From JBFMGS01 sp040752635 (lineage in GTDB: Bacteria; Bacillota; SHA-98; UBA4971): a stretch of DNA of 9,389 nucleotides. The stretch is from positions 1 through 9,389 of the forward strand of contig JBFMGS010000071.1 in NCBI GenBank assembly GCA_040752635.1. The letters are read 5' to 3'. The stretch's first letter is position 1, and every line of letters starts with the position of its first letter. The notes beneath the pieces were generated by a model, which was not told the origin of the DNA, made no database searches, and worked only from the letters and a program-made list of their open reading frames with translations. Shown piece after piece: positions 5,827-9,389 of this stretch. A program made the translations under genes and the position numbers.

Positions 5827-6579
5827 CTATTTAGACTTGACTATGGCCGCAAACGCCGCTGCATCAAGACTCGCGCCGCCCACCAGGGCACCGTCGATCT
5901 CAGGCTGGCCGAGGAAGTCTGCTATGTTTTGTGGCTTGACGCTGCCGCCATATTGAATCCTCATTTCCTGCGCAATTCGCTCGTTGAACACCTCAGCAAC
6001 CGTCTGCCTGATGATGCGGATCACCCTGTTGGCCTCGTCGGCAGTGGCAGAACGACCGGTTCCGATGGCCCACACCGGCTCATACGCGATAACTATCCGC
6101 TCGGCACCGTTGGTCTTGACCCCCGCCAGGGCAGCCTTGGTCTGCCGGACGACTACTTCCTCGGTCTTACCCGCGTCGCGCTCCTCTAGCGTCTCACCCA
6201 CACAGATGATGGGGAGAAGGCCGTTCAGCACAGCAGACTTCACTTTCCTGTTCACCGACTCATCGGTCTCTCCGAAGTACGTCCTGCGCTCAGAGTGGCC
6301 CAGGATAACATACATGCATCCGAGGTTCTTGAGCATCAACGGGGACACTTCGCCCGTGAAGGCGCCTTCCTCTTCCCAGTGCATGTTCTGAGCGCCTAGC
6401 TCTATGTTGCTTCCGCGCAAGGCCTCCCGCACGGCGTCGAGCGCCGTAAACGGAGGACACACCACGACCTCGACTTCCCCGACGCCGGCTACCATTCCCT
6501 TGAGTTCTTCTACAAGGGCCACCGCCTCATCGACGGTCTTATACATCTTCCAGTTGCCCGCGATTATGCGTCGCCGCAA
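5827..6579 (-). CDS. tpiA: Triosephosphate isomerase
   Basis: This enzyme interconverts dihydroxyacetone phosphate and glyceraldehyde 3-phosphate in the cytoplasm. The 250-residue product is of normal length. It shows Asn9 and Lys11 in AGNWKM, the electrophile His95 in ILGHSERR (92-99), the catalytic base Glu167 in AYEPVWAIGTG (165-175), whose end is the flexible lid, and the phosphate-binding YGGSV (210-214). I chose the TTG at 6577-6579: GGAGGTGAGG (6583-6592) lies just upstream, and the protein then starts MRRRIIAGNWKM like its relatives. A GTG directly after the pgk stop (6592-6594) would add five residues but overlaps this ribosome binding site. Only 15 nt separate it from pgk, so the two are surely cotranscribed and may be translationally coupled. 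Confidence 0.97.
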   Translation of the reverse strand: MRRRIIAGNWKMYKTVDEAVALVEELKGMVAGVGEVEVVVCPPFTALDAVREALRGSNIELGAQNMHWEEEGAFTGEVSPLMLKNLGCMYVILGHSERRTYFGETDESVNRKVKSAVLNGLLPIICVGETLEERDAGKTEEVVVRQTKAALAGVKTNGAERIVIAYEPVWAIGTGRSATADEANRVIRIIRQTVAEVFNERIAQEMRIQYGGSVKPQNIADFLGQPEIDGALVGGASLDAAAFAAIVKSK

Positions 6580-6594
6580 GGGCCTCACCTCCAC

Positions 6595-7779
6595 CTACTT
6601 GTCCTTCAGCACCGCCACACCGGGTAGCTCCTTACCTTCGAGGAATTCGAGGGACGCGCCGCCCCCGGTCGAAACGTGTGTCATTCTGTCCGCAAGGCCC
6701 ATCTCCTCTAAGGCGGCCACCGAGTCGCCGCCGCCGACTATCGTAACGGCGCGAGACGCGGCAAGCGCTTTTGCAATCTCCCTCGTGCCCTCAGCGAACG
6801 GCTTCATCTCGAACACGCCCATCGGACCATTCCAGACAACCGTTTTCGCTTCCGCTATCACCTGGCTGAACCTACCGACGGTGTCCGGGCCGATGTCCAG
6901 CGCCTGCCAGTCAGCAGGGATTTCGTTCACGGGGACAATCCGGGTCTTGGCGTCCTCGGCGAACTTATCAGCTACGACAACGTCGGACGGCAACATGAAC
7001 TCGACTCCCTTCGCCCCGGCCCTCTCCATGAGGTCCCGAGCAAGCCCTATCTTATCCTCTTCCAGGATAGACTGGCCTATCTCAAGGCCCCTGGCTTTGA
7101 GGAAGGTGTACGCCATGCCCCCGCCGATCATCAGGGTGTCTACCTTATCAAGGAGGTTCTGCACAACTCCGACCTTGTCCCTGACTTTCGCTCCGCCTAG
7201 AATGGCAACGAACGGCCTCTCAGGAGAAGATAGAGCCTTCCCCATCACCTCGATTTCTTTCTGCATGAGGAAGCCCGCCACCGCAGGCAGGAACCTTGCA
7301 ACCCCGGCCGTAGACGCGTGGGCACGGTGGGCGGTCCCAAACGCGTCGTTCACATACAGGTCAGCAAGGTCGGCAAGGGCCTTCGCGAATCCCTCGTCGT
7401 TGGCCTCTTCCTCCGGATGAAACCTCAGGTTCTCCAGAAGCACCACGCCGCCGTCCTTCATCGCTCGGACCTCTGCCTTCACAGCGTCGCCCACGCATTC
7501 ATCGAGTTTACGTACGGGCTTTCCGAGGAGCTCTCCGAGCCTCTTGGCTACAGGGTCCATCCTGAACTCGTCGGCAGGTTTGCCCTTTGGCCTCCCCAGG
7601 TGCGATGCCAGGATCACCTTCGCACCGTGGTCTATGAGATATTGGATAGTGGGCAAGGCTGCTTTGATGCGGGTATCGTCGGTGATCTCCCTCTCTGCGT
7701 TCATGGGGACGTTGAAGTCAACCCTGACGAGAACGCGGCGCCCTTTTACGTCAACATCTTTGATCGTGGCCTTCGACAT
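6595..7779 (-). CDS. pgk: Phosphoglycerate kinase
   Basis: This kinase moves the phosphate of 1,3-bisphosphoglycerate to ADP, the first ATP-yielding step of lower glycolysis. The 394 residues fit the monomeric bacterial enzyme. The substrate domain shows RVDFNVP (19-25), SHLGRP (59-64), LENLRF (115-120) and HRAH (151-154). The nucleotide domain shows GGAKVRDK (195-202), WNGPMGVFE (316-324), GGGDS (349-353) and STGGGAS (370-376). It is not fused to tpiA, unlike the fusion known from Thermotoga. The ATG at 7777-7779 has a purine-rich leader with GAGAGG (7783-7788), only 3 nt away, so the effective site may be the G run further upstream. It follows gap by 64 nt and is followed by tpiA after 15 nt. 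Confidence 0.98.
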   Translation of the reverse strand: MSKATIKDVDVKGRRVLVRVDFNVPMNAEREITDDTRIKAALPTIQYLIDHGAKVILASHLGRPKGKPADEFRMDPVAKRLGELLGKPVRKLDECVGDAVKAEVRAMKDGGVVLLENLRFHPEEEANDEGFAKALADLADLYVNDAFGTAHRAHASTAGVARFLPAVAGFLMQKEIEVMGKALSSPERPFVAILGGAKVRDKVGVVQNLLDKVDTLMIGGGMAYTFLKARGLEIGQSILEEDKIGLARDLMERAGAKGVEFMLPSDVVVADKFAEDAKTRIVPVNEIPADWQALDIGPDTVGRFSQVIAEAKTVVWNGPMGVFEMKPFAEGTREIAKALAASRAVTIVGGGDSVAALEEMGLADRMTHVSTGGGASLEFLEGKELPGVAVLKDK

Positions 7780-7810
7780 AAACCTCTCACACCCCCCGAC
7801 AGAAGTTGAT

Positions 7811-7833
7811 CACGGGGCAAGGCGGGCCCCACG
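7811..7833 (-). other. Small GC-rich hairpin between gap and pgk
   Basis: On the minus strand CGTGGGGC (7833-7826) can pair with GCCCCGTG (7818-7811) using two G-U pairs, with the loop CCGCCTT. No T run follows, so it is not a terminator. It may tune mRNA processing or stability between gap and pgk. This is inference from the pairing only. Confidence 0.35.
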
Positions 7834-7843
7834 CCGTCCTGCG

Positions 7844-8851
7844 CTACAGTCCCCTGCTTGCTATGTAAGCAGCAAGATCAACGACCCTCAGCGAGTAAGC
7901 CCACTCGTTGTCGTACCAGGCTATGACCTTGACCATGGTGCCATCCATCACCATAGTTGAGAGCGCATCCACTATCGCAGAGTGCGGGTCCCCGTTGAAG
8001 TCCTTTGAAACGAGAGGCTCCTCGGTGTATGCGAGAATGCCCGCCAGCGGGCCTTGCGCTGCGGCTTGGAGCGCGGCATTTACCTCTTCGATGCTTGTAG
8101 GCTTTTCCACGTCAGCCACCAGGTCCACCACGGAGACGTTAGGGGTCGGCACCCTCATGGCGAACCCGTTGAGCTTTCCGTTGAGCTCAGGGAGGACCTT
8201 GCCCACCGCCTTAGCGGCCCCGGTCGTAGTGGGAATGATAGACAAGCCCGCAGCTCTCGCCCTTCTCAGGTCCTTGTGCATAAGATCGAGGGTCCTCTGG
8301 TCATTCGTGTATGCGTGGACCGTGGTCATGAGCCCCCGGGTAATCTTGAAGTTTTCGTGGATTACCTTTGCCACCGGGGCAAGGCAGTTGGTAGTACACG
8401 ACGCGTTGGAAAGGATGTTATGCTTGGTCGGGTCGTAGCTCTTCTCATTCACGCCCATTACGATCGTGATGTCTTCGCCTTTGGCCGGCGCTGTTATAAT
8501 CACCTTCTTTGCTCCGCCCTTGAGATGGCCCGCAGCCTTCTCTGCGCCCGTAAACACCCCGGTGGACTCGATCACGATGTCTACACCCAGGCCAGCCCAG
8601 GGGATCGCGGCCGGATCCTTTTCCGACAGCACTTTGATGGACTTCCCGTCAACGACGATCTCGCCGTCCTTAGCTTCCACTTTGCCCGGGAAGGTCCCGT
8701 GTACCGAGTCGTACTTGAGAAGGTGAGCATTAGTCTTTGCATCCGCGAGGTCGTTCACGGCCACAATATCGATGGCCGGATTCCCAGATGCCGCCCTGTA
8801 AACGATCCTCCCTATTCTCCCGAAACCATTGATGCCAACTCTCACTGCCAT
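7844..8851 (-). CDS. gap: Glyceraldehyde-3-phosphate dehydrogenase, glycolytic type
   Basis: The enzyme oxidises and phosphorylates glyceraldehyde 3-phosphate to 1,3-bisphosphoglycerate with NAD+. The 335 residues are normal for the tetrameric bacterial form. The Rossmann motif INGFGRIGR is at 7-15. Asp34 in AVNDL favours NAD+ over NADP+. The catalytic pair is Cys152 in SNASCTTNCLAP (148-159) and His179 in TTVHAYTNDQ (176-185). PTTTGAAKAV (207-216) binds phosphate, and WYDNEWAYS (312-320) closes the C-terminus. One oddity is Met191 in LDLMHKDLRRAR, where many NAD-specific enzymes have Pro. The ATG at 8849-8851 has GGGAGG 8 nt upstream, overlapping the cggR stop by one base. The 13-nt spacing to cggR and its glycolytic neighbours mark it as the gapA-type, catabolic enzyme. 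Confidence 0.98.
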   Translation of the reverse strand: MAVRVGINGFGRIGRIVYRAASGNPAIDIVAVNDLADAKTNAHLLKYDSVHGTFPGKVEAKDGEIVVDGKSIKVLSEKDPAAIPWAGLGVDIVIESTGVFTGAEKAAGHLKGGAKKVIITAPAKGEDITIVMGVNEKSYDPTKHNILSNASCTTNCLAPVAKVIHENFKITRGLMTTVHAYTNDQRTLDLMHKDLRRARAAGLSIIPTTTGAAKAVGKVLPELNGKLNGFAMRVPTPNVSVVDLVADVEKPTSIEEVNAALQAAAQGPLAGILAYTEEPLVSKDFNGDPHSAIVDALSTMVMDGTMVKVIAWYDNEWAYSLRVVDLAAYIASRGL

Positions 8852-8864
8852 CTTGCTTTCCTCC

Positions 8865-9389
8865 CTATCTTTCGATCTCCAGCATCCTTCGAGCCGCCGC
8901 TTCGTCTGTCACCAGCGCCTCGCGGCTCTGCTGCTTAACCACGGCAAGCATCGCCCTGGCCTTTCGCGCCCCCCCTGCCACTGCTATGGCCTTCTTGCCG
9001 GCGAGTTCTTCCGGGCGGATGCCCATGCTGGGCGTGTAGTAGACCATGTTCCCAGCCCTGTCGAAATAGTAGCCAAACATCTCCGCCACAGCCCCACGCG
9101 ATGTCAGGAGCCTGAGGTCTTCCCCAACGATGCCCCGCCTCTCGGCCATCTCCTCCAGCGTGCCAACGCCATGGACGACTATCCGCGCTGTCTTGATGAG
9201 ATCGAGTATCTCCCGGATACGGGGTTCGTCCACGATCCTCGATATCGTCTCCGGGTGAAGGTCGTCGGGCACATTGAGCACCCGGTACGTCCCTCCCATG
9301 CGCCTCGCCATGGTCACGGCTATGGTATCGGCCTGTGTCTCGACCTCCTCCCCCAGGCTACCTCTTGCAGGAACAACCGTTATATTCTT
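8865..9389 (-). CDS. cggR: Central glycolytic genes regulator CggR, C-terminal part (runs off window)
   Basis: The 174 residues visible are the sugar-binding effector domain of a SorC/DeoR-type repressor; the N-terminal DNA-binding domain lies beyond the window. Family features are ITVVPARGSLGEEVETQADT near the window edge (residues 3-22 of the fragment), the stretch DEPRIREILDLIKTARIVVH followed by GVGT, the GAVAEMFGYYFD region, PSMGI, and IAVAGGARKARAMLAV near the end. In Bacillus subtilis CggR represses its own gapA operon, and fructose 1,6-bisphosphate relieves this. The direct link to gap, 13 nt downstream with a ribosome binding site touching the cggR stop, supports the same role here. 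Its operator would lie upstream of the window. A different SorC-family regulator is possible by sequence alone, but the context makes CggR by far the best call. Confidence 0.92.
   Translation of the reverse strand, partial: KNITVVPARGSLGEEVETQADTIAVTMARRMGGTYRVLNVPDDLHPETISRIVDEPRIREILDLIKTARIVVHGVGTLEEMAERRGIVGEDLRLLTSRGAVAEMFGYYFDRAGNMVYYTPSMGIRPEELAGKKAIAVAGGARKARAMLAVVKQQSREALVTDEAAARRMLEIER

Noticed and set aside
6404..7420. 338-codon open frame on the plus strand opposite pgk and tpiA
   Set aside because: It lies antisense to two genes with complete catalytic motifs, is rich in Ser, Ala, Pro and Thr as expected for a shadow frame, and has no recognisable domain.
8054..8938. 294-codon open frame on the plus strand opposite gap and cggR
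   Set aside because: It is antisense to clear GAPDH and CggR sequence, has Arg- and His-rich composition and no family resemblance.
1..9389. tRNA, rRNA, tmRNA, CRISPR arrays, transposases, phage genes
   Set aside because: None of the typical patterns (cloverleaf with CCA end, regular repeat-spacer units, transposase or integrase motifs) was seen on either strand.

Overview
The window looks like a piece of a Bacillota (Firmicutes) chromosome, probably from a GC-rich, clostridial-type or related anaerobe known from an assembled (scaffolded) genome. The reasons are the gene order cggR-gap-pgk-tpiA-eno-secG...smpB, strong purine-rich Shine-Dalgarno sequences before almost every gene, several TTG starts, and a membrane pyrophosphatase of the K+-dependent type. 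Every gene I can support lies on the minus strand, so the biological order runs from high to low coordinates. The species cannot be told from the sequence alone.

Region 9389-4376 is the central glycolytic operon. It holds the C-terminal part of the SorC/CggR-type regulator, glyceraldehyde-3-phosphate dehydrogenase, phosphoglycerate kinase, triosephosphate isomerase and enolase. cggR, gap, pgk and tpiA are closely packed (13, 64 and 15 nt apart). Between tpiA and eno lie 173 nt with a long inverted repeat. The gpmI gene often found at this place is absent, so phosphoglycerate mutase must be encoded elsewhere.

Region 4375-3675 carries a set of overlapping inverted repeats just after eno that can form competing hairpins ending in a T run, then a good promoter and secG (Sec translocase subunit). 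It is disturbed by an assembly join: an exact 127-bp direct repeat flanks a run of 100 N. This looks like two contigs that share a k-mer-length end overlap, so the true sequence is probably 227 bp shorter.

Region 3674-194 holds hppA, an ion-pumping membrane pyrophosphatase, and a small HD-domain protein. They stand where many Firmicutes have rnr between secG and smpB. Region 193-1 holds the start of smpB (partner of tmRNA), behind a near-consensus extended -10 promoter. The intergenic stretches 194-637 and 1196-1518 show hairpins but no convincing gene.

Functionally, the glycolytic enzymes turn triose phosphates into phosphoenolpyruvate under probable control of CggR by sugar phosphates. The pyrophosphatase recovers energy from PPi as an ion gradient. 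SecG and SmpB are housekeeping functions for protein export and ribosome rescue. The best candidate for something undescribed is the attenuator-like RNA structure between eno and secG. No wholly new protein system is visible.
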